64,000 bases of DNA from Pelosinus baikalensis (GCF_020819555.1 NZ_JAJHJB010000005.1:122610-186609); one strand, 5' to 3'; positions 18,904-28,427 are shown, counted from the first letter of the stretch. A program made the numbers and translations. Notes: generated by a model not told the origin, from the letters alone.

Positions 18904-19472
18904 AGGAAGAAGAAGTAAAGCAGTTATTTATCGATACGGGTGCCATCCTGGAAGGTCATTTCCTATTGACTTCTGGTTTACATAGCCCACAATATGTAGA
19001 AAAATTTCAAGTACTGCAATATCCAGAGCATACAGCTAAATTATGCAAGGCGTTGGCAGAAAGATTTGTTCAAGATCAGGTCGAATTAGTAATCGGTCCT
19101 GTCACTGGTGGAATTTTATTAGCTCATGAAGTAGGGAAGAACTTAGGAACTCGTGCGATTTTTACCGAGCGGGAAAATGGAAAAATGACTTTGCGGCGAG
19201 GATTTGTTATTCAGCCTGGTGAACGAGTATTAATTGTAGAAGATATTATTACAACAGGTGGTTCAGTACAAGAAGTTCTTGATGTTGTTAGAGAACATGG
19301 CGGGATTCCTGTAGGAGTAGGTATATTAGTAGATCGCAGCGGGGGTAAAGCGGATTTTGGTGTACCTCATCAAGCTTTGTTGCACTTGGATGTAAAAACC
19401 TATCAATCGGAAGACTGTCCTTCATGTGCTCAAAATCTGCCAATAACAAAACGCGGCAGCCGAAAATTATAA
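18900..19472 (+). CDS. pyrE: Orotate phosphoribosyltransferase
   Basis: This enzyme joins orotate to PRPP to give OMP. The 190-residue protein carries the substrate loop LTSGLHSPQYVEKF near the N-terminus and the PRPP-binding signature VLIVEDIITTGGS near residue 110. It is the last pyrimidine gene and overlaps pyrF by four bases. No clear terminator follows before the tRNA genes 120 bases downstream. Confidence 0.96.
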   Translation: MKEEEVKQLFIDTGAILEGHFLLTSGLHSPQYVEKFQVLQYPEHTAKLCKALAERFVQDQVELVIGPVTGGILLAHEVGKNLGTRAIFTERENGKMTLRRGFVIQPGERVLIVEDIITTGGSVQEVLDVVREHGGIPVGVGILVDRSGGKADFGVPHQALLHLDVKTYQSEDCPSCAQNLPITKRGSRKL

Positions 19473-19592
19473 ATAATTAGTACAGTGTAATCATAGAATC
19501 ATAAAAAGAAATTAACATAATTCGTTAAAAACTCTTGTATTTAAGATAAAGTTGTGTTATTATAATTAAGTCGGTGAATGACACGACAATGT

Positions 19593-19668
19593 GGCCCAGT
19601 AGTTTAGCGGTTAGAATGCCGCCCTGTCACGGCGGAGGTCGTCGGTTCAAATCCGATCTGGGTCGCCA
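19593..19668 (+). tRNA. tRNA-Asp (anticodon GTC), copy 1
   Basis: This 76-base tRNA has acceptor GGCCCAG/CTGGGTC, anticodon loop CTGTCAC (GTC) and an encoded CCA. It is identical in sequence to the copy at 24008. A TATAAT at 19561 is a likely -10 element for this cluster. Confidence 0.97.
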
Positions 19669-19675
19669 TTATTAT

Positions 19676-19750
19676 GCGGGAATAGCTCAGCGGTAGAGCA
19701 TCGCCTTGCCAAGGCGAGGGTCGCGAGTTCGAATCTCGTTTCCCGCTCCA
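19676..19750 (+). tRNA. tRNA-Gly (anticodon GCC), copy 1
   Basis: This 75-base tRNA has anticodon loop TTGCCAA between CGCC and GGCG, giving GCC, and an encoded CCA. It is identical to the copy at 24180. Confidence 0.97.
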
Positions 19751-19751
19751 T

Positions 19752-19827
19752 AGGGGTATAGCTCAATTGGTAGAGTAGCGGTCTCCAAAACCGTTGGTTG
19801 AGGGTTCAAGTCCTTCTGCCCCTGCCA
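19752..19827 (+). tRNA. tRNA-Trp (anticodon CCA)
   Basis: This 76-base tRNA has anticodon loop CTCCAAA between CGGT and ACCG, giving CCA. The acceptor is AGGGGTA with TGCCCCT, and CCA is encoded. It is the last gene of the Asp-Gly-Trp cluster. Confidence 0.96.
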
Positions 19828-19836
19828 GAAATTTGC

Positions 19837-19868
19837 AAACGACACGATATTTTATCGTGTCGTTTTTT
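19837..19868 (+). terminator. Terminator after the Asp-Gly-Trp tRNA cluster
   Basis: AAACGACACGATA pairs with TATCGTGTCGTTT and is followed by TTT, ten bases after the tRNA-Trp gene. A second hairpin (AAGCAAC/GTTGCTT, about 19898-19927) lies just beyond and may end the convergent ABC-transporter transcript. Confidence 0.85.
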
Positions 19869-19933
19869 AAGTTTATTCAAATTTTTCGTTACAAGTGAAA
19901 AGCAACTCACTAAATTTGTGGTTGCTTTTTTCT

Positions 19934-20728
19934 TTATGTGAAAGAATTATTTTTACTATTTGTTACTTCATCTCTTAGAATCAGCCAAATCGACTGGAAT
20001 AACTGGTTGTATTGTAGTGAAGTGCGTATTTCAGATATCCTTCGAGGTCGGGGGAGATCGTTATTAACGATCGTTTTAATCATGCCTGGATTGGCACTCA
20101 TTACCATGATTCGATCTCCTAAACATAAGGCTTCATCGATACTATGGGTGATGAAAACCGTCGTTTTCCTTGTTTCTTCCCAGATTCTTAATAATTCATG
20201 TTGTAGGAGGATGCGATTTTGTTCATCCAGTGCTCCGAAGGGTTCATCCATTAATAGGATTTCAGGATCGTTAGCAAAAGCGCGAGCTACGCTGACTCGC
20301 TGCTTCATACCACCAGATAATTGGGAGGGATAGGCGTGAGTAAATTTACTGAGACCAATCATTTCTATATAATGCCTGGCTATTTCATACCGTTCCTTTT
20401 TGGGTATATTGCGCATGCGTAATCCGTATGAAACATTATCGATCACTGTCATCCAGGGGAAAATCGATTGTTCTTGAAAAACCATAGAATTGATAGGACG
20501 ATCTATATTGGTTGGCTTGATAGTGATAGTGCCGCCTGAAGAACTATCCAACCCTGCTAGTATGCGAAGTAGCGTTGTTTTACCACAACCGCTAGGTCCT
20601 ACAATGCAGAAAAATTCTCCCTCGCCGATGGATAGTGAAATATCTTGTAAGGCTGTGATTTGACCAGAATTCGTATTAAAAATTTTACTGAGATTTGAAA
20701 CTGAGATGCTTTCTTTCTCATAGGCCAT
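19934..20728 (-). CDS. ABC transporter ATP-binding protein (nitrate/sulfonate/taurine type)
   Basis: This 264-residue ATPase energises the adjacent importer. Walker A is GPSGCGKTT near residue 43, the signature is LSGGMKQR near residue 138, Walker B is ILLMDEPFGALDEQ, and the switch histidine is in VFITHSIDEA. The start at 20728 (MAYEKES) has AAAGGAG nine bases upstream; a longer frame would overlap the permease gene. It is the third gene of a minus-strand operon, SBP-permease-ATPase. Confidence 0.92.
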   Translation of the reverse strand: MAYEKESISVSNLSKIFNTNSGQITALQDISLSIGEGEFFCIVGPSGCGKTTLLRILAGLDSSSGGTITIKPTNIDRPINSMVFQEQSIFPWMTVIDNVSYGLRMRNIPKKERYEIARHYIEMIGLSKFTHAYPSQLSGGMKQRVSVARAFANDPEILLMDEPFGALDEQNRILLQHELLRIWEETRKTTVFITHSIDEALCLGDRIMVMSANPGMIKTIVNNDLPRPRRISEIRTSLQYNQLFQSIWLILRDEVTNSKNNSFT

Positions 20729-20745
20729 TATATGCATCTCCTTTA

Positions 20746-21519
20746 TTAGACTTGTTTTTTCCATGGAAGAACCCAATTTTCCAACATATCAAGGAGTAAA
20801 GAAAATACATAGCCAAGAAGGGATAGTGTGATAAGTGCTATAAACATTTGCTCGATGGCAAACATGTCATAGGCTCGCCATATCATCCAGCCGACCCCGG
20901 CTTTTGCAGCAGAAAGTTCGGCTGCTACAATTAGAATTAAAGCCATACCCATACCGAGTTTCAACCCTGCAAAGATCATCGGAAGAGCACCGGGAAGAGC
21001 AACGGTAAGATAAAAATTTTTACGGTTGGCGCCAAAATTTTGTGCTACATCTAAATAAATTTTATCAATACTTAATACCCCAGCCATGGTGTTGATTACA
21101 ACTAAATAAAAAACACCAATTGCAATTGTGAAAATTTTAGAAGTTTCGCCCAGTCCAAACACTAATAGAATTAGGGGCATTAGAGCTAGTTTGGGAATCG
21201 GGTATGTGGCAGCAATCATCGGTTCAAAAGCTGAACGGATTAGAGGAGATAACCCCATACCAATACCCAATACTATGCCAGGGGCAGAACCAGCTAGAAA
21301 ACCCCATATCACTCGTTGTACACTAACTGCAGTGTTATATAATAACTCACCAGACAACAGAAGCGGAATGAAAGCATGCAGTATTAAGCTGGGGCTGGAT
21401 AATAAACGGGTATCAATAATATGAATACGAGCCATGACCTCCCAGAGAATGAGAATGCTCAATGGGGATAATATGGACAGTATTCGAATGAGTAACGAAG
21501 AATATTCTTGCTTTATCAT
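20746..21519 (-). CDS. ABC transporter permease (nitrate/sulfonate/taurine type)
   Basis: This 257-residue integral membrane subunit of the BPD_transp_1 family has about six hydrophobic segments. The cytoplasmic EAA-loop region that contacts the ATPase is visible around ALPGALPMIFAGLKLG near residue 175. It is the same type as SsuC/TauC. The start ATG at 21519 is preceded by GGAG at good distance. It lies 29 bases after the binding-protein gene and 17 before the ATPase gene. Confidence 0.91.
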   Translation of the reverse strand: MIKQEYSSLLIRILSILSPLSILILWEVMARIHIIDTRLLSSPSLILHAFIPLLLSGELLYNTAVSVQRVIWGFLAGSAPGIVLGIGMGLSPLIRSAFEPMIAATYPIPKLALMPLILLVFGLGETSKIFTIAIGVFYLVVINTMAGVLSIDKIYLDVAQNFGANRKNFYLTVALPGALPMIFAGLKLGMGMALILIVAAELSAAKAGVGWMIWRAYDMFAIEQMFIALITLSLLGYVFSLLLDMLENWVLPWKKQV

Positions 21520-21548
21520 GCTATCATCTCCAAGCGCTAAGGTTTATA

Positions 21549-22619
21549 TTATTGATATGTTCCTAAGGTTTTTACTGCAAAATCGACATATTGATTATCT
21601 ACGGCATCTTCATACTTTATATCTGATTGTAATAAGTTATTTTCCTTATACCAATCTAAATCCAAGAGAATGCCTTTTGTGCGAACATACCCATTAGGAT
21701 TTAAGCCTGTGGGAAACATTTTTTCATATAAAGCAGGGTCTTTAATTACTGAGTACTTACAAAGAATATCAATGATCTCAGTTCTATTTTTATTTTTTAC
21801 AAAACCATCATTGTAGTCTCTCAATGACTGTATGTAAGCAGTCATAAAACGGTTAGCTACAGTGGGGTTTTTTGTCATACTTGTTCCATAGACTAACAAG
21901 GCTGTTTGGGCATCGGGATCATAATCCACAGGGTCTTTCCATGGATCAGCCAAATCTTTGTTTATGCTAAGAGTGACAAAAGGTTCGATGATCATAGCTG
22001 CATCAATACTTTTATTACCGAGGGATACCAGCATATCGGGAAAAGAGCGGATTACCTGAACATCAACGTCATTCATAGTTAATGCTCCTTTTTGTAGCAC
22101 TCTAGATAACGCAATTTCATCAAGAGAGGCCGTACCAACAATGGCAATTTTTTTATTTCGCAGATCTTTATAATCTTTTATCGTATCTGTTAGATCCTTG
22201 CGGATTACAAGACGATAATAGCCTTGCCCGGGAAGGTTGATACCTTTATCAGCAACGATTTTTATAGGAATATCACGAGACATGGCGTTAAATAATCCTG
22301 AAGATGTAACGGTAGCGCCTACATCAAGTTGCCCAGCAGCTAATTGGTTGATCATTTCCTGTCCAGTGTTGAATTGCACCGGTTCGATTTTAATGCCTAG
22401 ATCTTTGTAATAGTTCTTTGCCGTGCCAATCAGTATACCTGCATCGGATACAACTTGTTTCATGCCCACTTTGACAACTGTTTCTTGAGGCAATGGTGAT
22501 ACTGCTGGCGCCCAAGCAGGACCGTTGCTTGCTGTATCGTGTGTAGTCGGACTTTGGCTGCAGGCAGTCATGAAGAGTACCAGTAATATTATTGTTATGA
22601 TCTTTATGCTGCGTTTCAT
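21549..22619 (-). CDS. ABC transporter substrate-binding lipoprotein (NMT1/SsuA-like)
   Basis: This 356-residue periplasmic-type binding protein begins with a lipoprotein signal ending LFMTACSQ. The mature part has the family segments AGQLDVGATVTSSGLFNAM and NKKIAIVGTASLDEIAL. The frame is open further upstream, but GGAGGG seven bases before the ATG at 22617-22619 and the signal peptide fix the start. The substrate cannot be told from sequence: aliphatic sulfonates, taurine, nitrate and thiamine precursors are all carried by this group. Confidence 0.9.
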   Translation of the reverse strand: MKRSIKIITIILLVLFMTACSQSPTTHDTASNGPAWAPAVSPLPQETVVKVGMKQVVSDAGILIGTAKNYYKDLGIKIEPVQFNTGQEMINQLAAGQLDVGATVTSSGLFNAMSRDIPIKIVADKGINLPGQGYYRLVIRKDLTDTIKDYKDLRNKKIAIVGTASLDEIALSRVLQKGALTMNDVDVQVIRSFPDMLVSLGNKSIDAAMIIEPFVTLSINKDLADPWKDPVDYDPDAQTALLVYGTSMTKNPTVANRFMTAYIQSLRDYNDGFVKNKNRTEIIDILCKYSVIKDPALYEKMFPTGLNPNGYVRTKGILLDLDWYKENNLLQSDIKYEDAVDNQYVDFAVKTLGTYQ

Positions 22620-22755
22620 GGATTTCCCTCCTAATCGATTTGATTGAGTTATGACATGATATTCATTTTTATTATATTTGGTGATAAAGCAGCAGGTTTT
22701 TAAGTATGAATACAGAATAAGTAAGAGTAGTCCAGAGTGAAAGGTATTGTTGTAT

Positions 22756-23418
22756 ATGGAAAAAATCATAGCAGAAGTAGACGAATGGGAATTATTAAAG
22801 AAATTACCGAAGGAGTTTGGCAAATTTACACTATTAATTGAGTTGGAGAAACGTGATACACAGTATTGTATATTTACGTATCAAAATAAAGAAGAACATA
22901 AAAGTTTTTCCGTTTTATATGATCAAGCGACAAAAGAATATTTTGCTCGTGTAGTGATTGGTCTAATCGAATATTTTGATGTGAATTTTATTGTTGGAGA
23001 TATACAACAACTAGAAAAAATATTAATTCAACGACTCAAAGGTGTCTTAACCCAATTAAGTTTTTTCACTAGAGAAAATATAGAGAGCATCGTGCATGAA
23101 AAAAAAATAATGGATTGGTCGTTTAAAGAAGATTTGCCTCAAACTTTGCTCGGTTTTGAGTTATTTATAAAACCAGATGAGCCTGTAAAAGTGATCAATG
23201 GCTCCTATATCATCGTCGATTATAGCGATTTTGAATTGAAAAGTAATTTAACTATTTATTACAACGTATTTAGAGATGAATTTTTTGGAGAGACGCGTAT
23301 AAAGGGAACCCCAATCATATTAGCTATTTTTGATACAAAAGATTTAGCTGACTTACAAAAACTTGTTGCAAGTCATTTGACAACGGAATTGGAAAAGATA
23401 AGAATACAATTAAATTAA
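22756..23418 (+). CDS. Protein of unknown function next to a CheY-like regulator
   Basis: I do not recognise this 220-residue protein. It is soluble, rich in charged and aromatic residues, and has no cysteine cluster, signal peptide or membrane segment. It seems to consist of two alpha/beta parts: one around residues 1-95 ending in a helix, and one around 130-220 with several predicted strands (GSYIIVDYSDFEL, NLTIYYNVFRDEFFGE). It is divergent from the ABC operon and 64 bases before the CheY-like gene, so a role in signalling with that regulator is possible. A TTG at 22747 is an alternative start. Confidence 0.75.
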   Translation: MEKIIAEVDEWELLKKLPKEFGKFTLLIELEKRDTQYCIFTYQNKEEHKSFSVLYDQATKEYFARVVIGLIEYFDVNFIVGDIQQLEKILIQRLKGVLTQLSFFTRENIESIVHEKKIMDWSFKEDLPQTLLGFELFIKPDEPVKVINGSYIIVDYSDFELKSNLTIYYNVFRDEFFGETRIKGTPIILAIFDTKDLADLQKLVASHLTTELEKIRIQLN

Positions 23419-23482
23419 GATGGAGTTATGTAAAGAAAAAACTAGATATGATAGTTGTTAATTGTAGGAGGTTTGAATTTAA

Positions 23483-23845
23483 GTGGCAAGAATATTAGTC
23501 TGTGATGATTCTGCTTTTATGCGCATGATGCTAAAAAAAGTATTGATTGACAATGGTCATGAGATAGTTGGTGAAGCTGGGGATGGCATGGAAGCGGTGC
23601 AACTTTATCGGCATCATAAACCTGATCTAATAACGATGGATATTACCATGCCTAAAATGGATGGAATAGAAGCAGTCAAACATATTTTTGAGGAAAATCC
23701 TTTGGTTAGAATTGTAATGGTCACTGCGCTTGGGCAAAGATCTATTATTACGGATGCGATTAATGCCGGTGCATCAGATTTCATTGTAAAGCCTTTTGAT
23801 AATACTCAAGTCATTGAAACAATTAAGAAAGTTTTAGGGCAATAA
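23483..23845 (+). CDS. CheY-like single-domain response regulator
   Basis: This 120-residue receiver domain has no output domain. The acidic pocket is D8/D9, the phospho-acceptor is D53 in LITMDITMPKMDG, the switch threonine is in VTALG and the conserved lysine in FIVKPF. Most residues match chemotaxis CheY of Firmicutes, but no che or flagellar gene is nearby, so the partner kinase is unknown. It starts with GTG behind AGGAGG. No terminator follows before the tRNA promoters. Confidence 0.92.
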   Translation: MARILVCDDSAFMRMMLKKVLIDNGHEIVGEAGDGMEAVQLYRHHKPDLITMDITMPKMDGIEAVKHIFEENPLVRIVMVTALGQRSIITDAINAGASDFIVKPFDNTQVIETIKKVLGQ

Positions 23846-23868
23846 GAAAATCTAATTTACGAAAGTAC

Positions 23869-23987
23869 TTGACAATAAAAGGTTATGTGCTATAATAATA
23901 TCTGTGGCTAAGGAATGTAGCTGGTAAAAAAAAAATCCATGTGGCATTCAAAAAACAGTTGACACACTAGATGTAACATAGTACAAT
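23869..23987 (+). promoter_or_regulatory. Two tandem promoters for the second tRNA cluster
   Basis: Promoter one has TTGACA at 23869 and TATAAT at 23891 (16-base spacer). Promoter two has TTGACA at 23959 and TACAAT at 23982 (17-base spacer). Both read toward tRNA-Asp at 24008. Confidence 0.8.
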
Positions 23988-24007
23988 AGACATTGTGACT
24001 ATACAGT

Positions 24008-24083
24008 GGCCCAGTAGTTTAGCGGTTAGAATGCCGCCCTGTCACGGCGGAGGTCGTCGGTTCAAATCCGATCTGGGTCGCCA
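24008..24083 (+). tRNA. tRNA-Asp (anticodon GTC), copy 2
   Basis: This tRNA is identical over 76 bases to the gene at 19593, with anticodon GTC and an encoded CCA. It is the first gene of the Asp-Phe-Gly-Cys-Leu cluster. Confidence 0.97.
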
Positions 24084-24096
24084 TTCAATTTTAAAT

Positions 24097-24172
<76 letters not shown>

Positions 24173-24179
24173 TTTAAAT

Positions 24180-24254
24180 GCGGGAATAGCTCAGCGGTAG
24201 AGCATCGCCTTGCCAAGGCGAGGGTCGCGAGTTCGAATCTCGTTTCCCGCTCCA
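24180..24254 (+). tRNA. tRNA-Gly (anticodon GCC), copy 2
   Basis: This tRNA is identical over 75 bases to the gene at 19676, with anticodon GCC and an encoded CCA. Confidence 0.97.
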
Positions 24255-24259
24255 TTAAA

Positions 24260-24333
<74 letters not shown>

Positions 24334-24381
24334 ACTCAAAGTTTTATATACTGCCTTAAACAGTTTGGCATATTGATTTAT

Positions 24382-24470
24382 GCCGGGGTGGCGGAACTGG
24401 CAGACGCAACGGACTTAAAATCCGTCGGAGAGAAATCTCCGTACCGGTTCGATTCCGGTCCTCGGCACCA
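24382..24470 (+). tRNA. tRNA-Leu (anticodon TAA)
   Basis: This is an 89-base class II tRNA. The anticodon loop CTTAAAA gives TAA (codons UUA/UUG). The long variable arm is GGAGAGAAATCTCC, and CCA is encoded. Confidence 0.97.
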
Positions 24471-24480
24471 CGTAAATTAG

Positions 24481-24508
24481 AACTTCGTATTTATGCGAAG
24501 TTTTTTTT
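24481..24508 (+). terminator. Terminator after the second tRNA cluster
   Basis: AACTTCG pairs with CGAAGTT and is followed by a run of T. The next 250 bases to the CNNM gene hold a TATAAT at 24694 and a short C/G-rich hairpin leader (24721-24751), but no gene. Confidence 0.8.
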
Positions 24509-24759
24509 GTATTTTGACGATGTTAAAAGATCGTGATATTTAAATATCGTTTTAAAGGGAAAAAATACGTAATATAAGAAGATACATAGAGGGTTTCTAA
24601 GAAAATTAAGATGTATTGCTCTAATGGAGTGTAGTATTAATCGAATAGAGGCTAGATCTATTTTAAATAATTTAAAAAATGTGGTATAATGTTACAATAT
24701 ATATATAATAGAGGAGGTGTCCTATTTCCCCAATGGATGAGGGATAATAGGGATATTTA

Positions 24760-26058
24760 TTGGACCCTGCGTCTATACTGTTTAATACAATTTTAGTTTT
24801 AGGTTTGGTTATGCTAAATGGATTCTTTGTTGCAGCAGAATTTGCTATGGTTAAGGTTCGAAGCACTCGGATAGAAACGTTGATCTCAGAGGGAAATGTT
24901 AGAGCGAAATTTGCGCAGCGATTAACCAAAAATTTGGATGCTTATTTGTCAGCATGTCAGCTAGGGATTACTTTAGCTTCTCTTGGGTTAGGTTGGGTAG
25001 GTGAACCGGCAGTTGCCAGCATAATTGCCCCACTGCTTTTGGCATTTGGTTTATCGCAAGAAATCATTGCAACCATTTCTTTTGTGATTGCCTTTTCTGT
25101 GATTACTTCTCTGCATATTATTTTGGGAGAATTGGCACCGAAATCAATGGCAATTCAAAAGGCGGAGCAAGTTACCATGTGGGCAGCACCACCTTTAATT
25201 GCCTTTTATAAGATCATGTATCCTTTTATTTGGTTTATGAATGGAACGGCTAATCAGTTTCTGAAATTATTAGGTGTTGAGCCTGCAACAGATAGTGAAT
25301 CTGCCCATACAGAAGGAGAAATACGTATCCTTATGGAAGAGAGTCACAGGCAAGGTTTTATAAATCAGACGGAATTAACCCTAATGGATAATATATTTGA
25401 CTTTGCAGAAAGACATGCTCGTGAGGTAATGATTCCACGTACAGATATGATATGCCTGGACATCAAAAAGTCTTATGAGGATAACCTAGAAGTCGCTATA
25501 CAGGAAGGGAAAACACGATATCCTGTATGTGATTCAAATAAAGATAATATTATTGGCTTTATTCATATCAAAGATCTTTTATCGCCACTTGCACTAACTG
25601 CTAAGCCTGATTTGGAAAGTATTACGAGAAATGTACTTGCTGTACCTGAATCTATGCAGATTAGTTCTGTTTTAAAACTTCTGCAGAAAAATAAGGCACA
25701 GATAGCAATTGCTATAGATGAATATGGTGGAACTGCTGGACTCGTTACCGTAAAAGATATTCTGGAAGAAATCGTAGGGGAAATGCATGATGAGTTTGAT
25801 GATGAACGTCCCCTAATTGAAACTCATGAGAAAGATGCTCACTTAGTAGATGGACGTATTCTCATAGAGGAATTTAATGACTTTTTTGATTTACAGCTTC
25901 CAACAGAAGATGTAGATACTCTTGGTGGCTGGATTTGTGCAAGAACGGAGTTGCCCCTTGAGGTAAATCGAAAAATTTCTTATGAAGGATATGACTTTAT
26001 TATTACGGAAGCTGATTTTATGCGCGTAAATAGAGTTCTGATTCAAAAAGTATCATGA
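24760..26058 (+). CDS. CNNM-domain/CBS-pair membrane protein (CorC/HlyC family)
   Basis: This 432-residue protein of the former hemolysin-C family is thought to act in magnesium or cation homeostasis. The N-terminal CNNM membrane domain (about residues 1-180) has hydrophobic segments and the motif NGFFVAAEFAMVKVR. A CBS-domain pair follows (about 205-340), with EYGGTAGLVTVKDILEEIVGE, and then a C-terminal CorC_HlyC domain (about 350-432, GGWICARTELP). The TTG start is chosen from AGGG nine bases upstream and the family N-terminus. It is single and followed by a terminator. Confidence 0.92.
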   Translation: MDPASILFNTILVLGLVMLNGFFVAAEFAMVKVRSTRIETLISEGNVRAKFAQRLTKNLDAYLSACQLGITLASLGLGWVGEPAVASIIAPLLLAFGLSQEIIATISFVIAFSVITSLHIILGELAPKSMAIQKAEQVTMWAAPPLIAFYKIMYPFIWFMNGTANQFLKLLGVEPATDSESAHTEGEIRILMEESHRQGFINQTELTLMDNIFDFAERHAREVMIPRTDMICLDIKKSYEDNLEVAIQEGKTRYPVCDSNKDNIIGFIHIKDLLSPLALTAKPDLESITRNVLAVPESMQISSVLKLLQKNKAQIAIAIDEYGGTAGLVTVKDILEEIVGEMHDEFDDERPLIETHEKDAHLVDGRILIEEFNDFFDLQLPTEDVDTLGGWICARTELPLEVNRKISYEGYDFIITEADFMRVNRVLIQKVS

Positions 26059-26063
26059 TGCTA

Positions 26064-26093
26064 AAAACCCTCGCAGATTATGCGAGGGTTTTA
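26064..26093. terminator. Shared terminator of the CNNM and LysR genes
   Basis: AAAACCCTCGCA pairs with TGCGAGGGTTTT. The stop codon of the minus-strand LysR gene lies inside this hairpin, so one element serves two convergent genes. Confidence 0.85.
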
Positions 26094-26983
26094 GTTTTAT
26101 GGCTGAATATTTCAATTGCTAAGTTGAAAAAAGCAGAAAGGGCTGGTGATAGCCATTTGTCTTTATGATAGCCAACTTGTGCGTAAATATTGAAGTCAGG
26201 TCCAACCCAATTTAAGTTTACTAATTGACTAGATGTGATTTCTGTAGATACTGCAATCATTGGCAGTAATGTAATTCCAAGACCACTGATAGCACATTGT
26301 TTCATAGCACTTACGCTACTAAATTCTAGTATAGAAGCTGGGTATGCACCGGTGGCAGCTAAGATGCTTTCTAATACTACCCGATAGCTACAGCCATTTT
26401 CACTTAAAATTAAAGTTTCACCATGCAGGTCAGAGGGGGTTATTGTACCTTTTTGGATAAGAGGATGATCAGCGCCAGCGGCAATAACCATGGGGTCTCG
26501 AAAAAGAGTATGGGTGATTAGTTCAGGATGATGACTTTCTTGCTGCAAAAAGAAAGCAATATCAATGGTATGAGTCCGCAGCCAATAAGCAAAATCACTA
26601 CAAGTACCGGTTTTAAGTGCTATTTTTACCTCGGGGTAGCGTTTGCGATATTCTTGTAATAATAAAGGTAAACGGTGAACACAGAAAGATTCAGGTGCAC
26701 CAATCGTAATAGAACCTTTTGGGGTAGCTGAACCGGTAACAGCCTCCTTAGCTGCCATAGACAGATGCAAAATTTGTTTTGCATACATTAAAAAACATTC
26801 TCCTTCGCTGGTCAAAACGATGGATTTTCCTAATCGTTCAAATAGTTTAGCATTCAGTTCTTGTTCTAACTGTTGTATTTGAGTAGTAATGCTAGACTGA
26901 GCATAGCCTAGTATATTAGCAGCACGGGTAAAACTTAAGGTATTAGCAACTGTACAGAAGGCTTGTAGCTGCCGAAATTCCAT
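26078..26983 (-). CDS. LysR-family transcriptional regulator
   Basis: This 301-residue regulator has the usual architecture: an N-terminal winged helix-turn-helix (about residues 1-60, with LSFTRAANILGYAQSSITTQI) and a periplasmic-binding-like effector domain from about residue 90, opening GSITIGAPESFCVHRLP. It is divergent from an APC-family permease gene across 166 bases, the classical arrangement of a LysR regulator and its target. The inducer is unknown; regulation of the permease is inferred from position only. Confidence 0.93.
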   Translation of the reverse strand: MEFRQLQAFCTVANTLSFTRAANILGYAQSSITTQIQQLEQELNAKLFERLGKSIVLTSEGECFLMYAKQILHLSMAAKEAVTGSATPKGSITIGAPESFCVHRLPLLLQEYRKRYPEVKIALKTGTCSDFAYWLRTHTIDIAFFLQQESHHPELITHTLFRDPMVIAAGADHPLIQKGTITPSDLHGETLILSENGCSYRVVLESILAATGAYPASILEFSSVSAMKQCAISGLGITLLPMIAVSTEITSSQLVNLNWVGPDFNIYAQVGYHKDKWLSPALSAFFNLAIEIFSHKTKTLA

Positions 26984-27149
26984 AATCGTAAATTCTCCTA
27001 TCTGATTTTTTGATATACTGCATCTAAACTATCAATTGTACCAATGTGTATATACCATGATAAGATACTTTGTAGGCAATGTCTACGAAATTGCGAAATT
27101 TTTTAATCGTAAAGATTAAATGTATTGAATGATGGGAGGCATGATAGAT

Positions 27150-28427
27150 ATGAATGACCCAAAAGGAAGCTTTAAGGCGTCTATATCTTGGATGCAGGGT
27201 TCGGCACTTACCATTGGGGCAGTATTAGGATCAGGTGTATTGATTTTGCCAGTAGCGACGGCTCAGCTGGCTGGTCCGGCGGCAATGGTTAGTTGGGTTT
27301 TGATGGGGCTATTATCCATACCCTTAGCTATTACACTTGGCCGTTTGGCCTCGGAGCAGCCTGATGCGGGTGGTATTGCCGCATATGCTAGGAGAGCTTT
27401 TGGAGATAAAGCCGGAGCGGTAACAGGGACATTATTTTTGGGGACAGTACCTATAGGAGGGCCTATCTGTGCTTTGATAGGAGCTAATTATATTAGTGCT
27501 CTATTTTCGCTAAATTCTTATCAAGTTGTGATTGTCGCGGCAGCCATGTTAATTATGGCGGTGATATTTAACTATCGAGGGATTCAATTATCCGGAAGGG
27601 TACAGATAGCAGTCATCGGCAGTGTGGCCGCAGTGCTGTTGGCGGCGGTATTTTCAGCCTTGCCTTATGTTGAAGAAAAAGCTTTTTTCCCCTTTGCGCC
27701 GAATGGTATAGCACCCATAGGTGTATCAATGGCAATGTTATTTTGGGCTTTCGTTGGTTGGGAGATGATTGTGCATTTGGCAGAGGAGTTTGAAGATCCC
27801 ATCCGTGACATTCCTTTAAGCTTAATGATTTCCATTATTATTATTAATATCATGTATCTCTCTGTTGTTTTTGTTACGATAGGTACTGGGGCATATATAG
27901 GTCCAGACAACTCTATCGCTTTAGCGGGTATGATTGGTAGGGGATGGGGACATTGGGCTGGTGCTGTTACTGGTATATTAGGATTTTTGACCTGTTATGG
28001 CACGATTCATACTTATGTAGCTGGTTTCTCTCGCCTTGTATACGCGCAATCCCGCCAGGGAGATTTTCCTGAATACTTTAGCTCTTTGCATGAAGAGTTT
28101 CATACCCCGCATCGTGTATTACTCGTATTATTGCCAGTTTTTATGGTGGTATTATGGATAAGTTTCTGGTTTAATATTAACATTGGAATCTTAATTCAAT
28201 TTCCGGGTACTATATTCATATCCTTATATATTATCGGCATGGCAGCAGCAGTGAAATTATTACCATCCCAAGGATGGGGCCGGTATTTTGCAGCATTGTC
28301 ACTTATTATGTGTATGATCATCTATTGTTTTACTGGATGGATAGGGTTATATCCTTTTGCCTTAGGTGCTTTTGGGTGGTTTGTCCAATCCCTTCGCAAA
28401 AGATCCTTACGTGCAAGTGAGCTATAA
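27150..28427 (+). CDS. APC-family amino acid permease
   Basis: This integral membrane transporter of about 425 residues has some eleven or twelve hydrophobic segments. The family helix-1 motif GAVLGSGVLILP lies near residue 24. The C-terminal half has FVGWEMIVHLAEEFEDPIRDIP, the pattern of YjeH/amino-acid efflux or uptake members of the APC superfamily. GGGAGG at 27134 favours the ATG at 27150; ATG at 27129 and 27141 are also in frame. It may be controlled by the divergent LysR gene. The substrate is not decided. Confidence 0.88.
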   Translation: MNDPKGSFKASISWMQGSALTIGAVLGSGVLILPVATAQLAGPAAMVSWVLMGLLSIPLAITLGRLASEQPDAGGIAAYARRAFGDKAGAVTGTLFLGTVPIGGPICALIGANYISALFSLNSYQVVIVAAAMLIMAVIFNYRGIQLSGRVQIAVIGSVAAVLLAAVFSALPYVEEKAFFPFAPNGIAPIGVSMAMLFWAFVGWEMIVHLAEEFEDPIRDIPLSLMISIIIINIMYLSVVFVTIGTGAYIGPDNSIALAGMIGRGWGHWAGAVTGILGFLTCYGTIHTYVAGFSRLVYAQSRQGDFPEYFSSLHEEFHTPHRVLLVLLPVFMVVLWISFWFNINIGILIQFPGTIFISLYIIGMAAAVKLLPSQGWGRYFAALSLIMCMIIYCFTGWIGLYPFALGAFGWFVQSLRKRSLRASEL

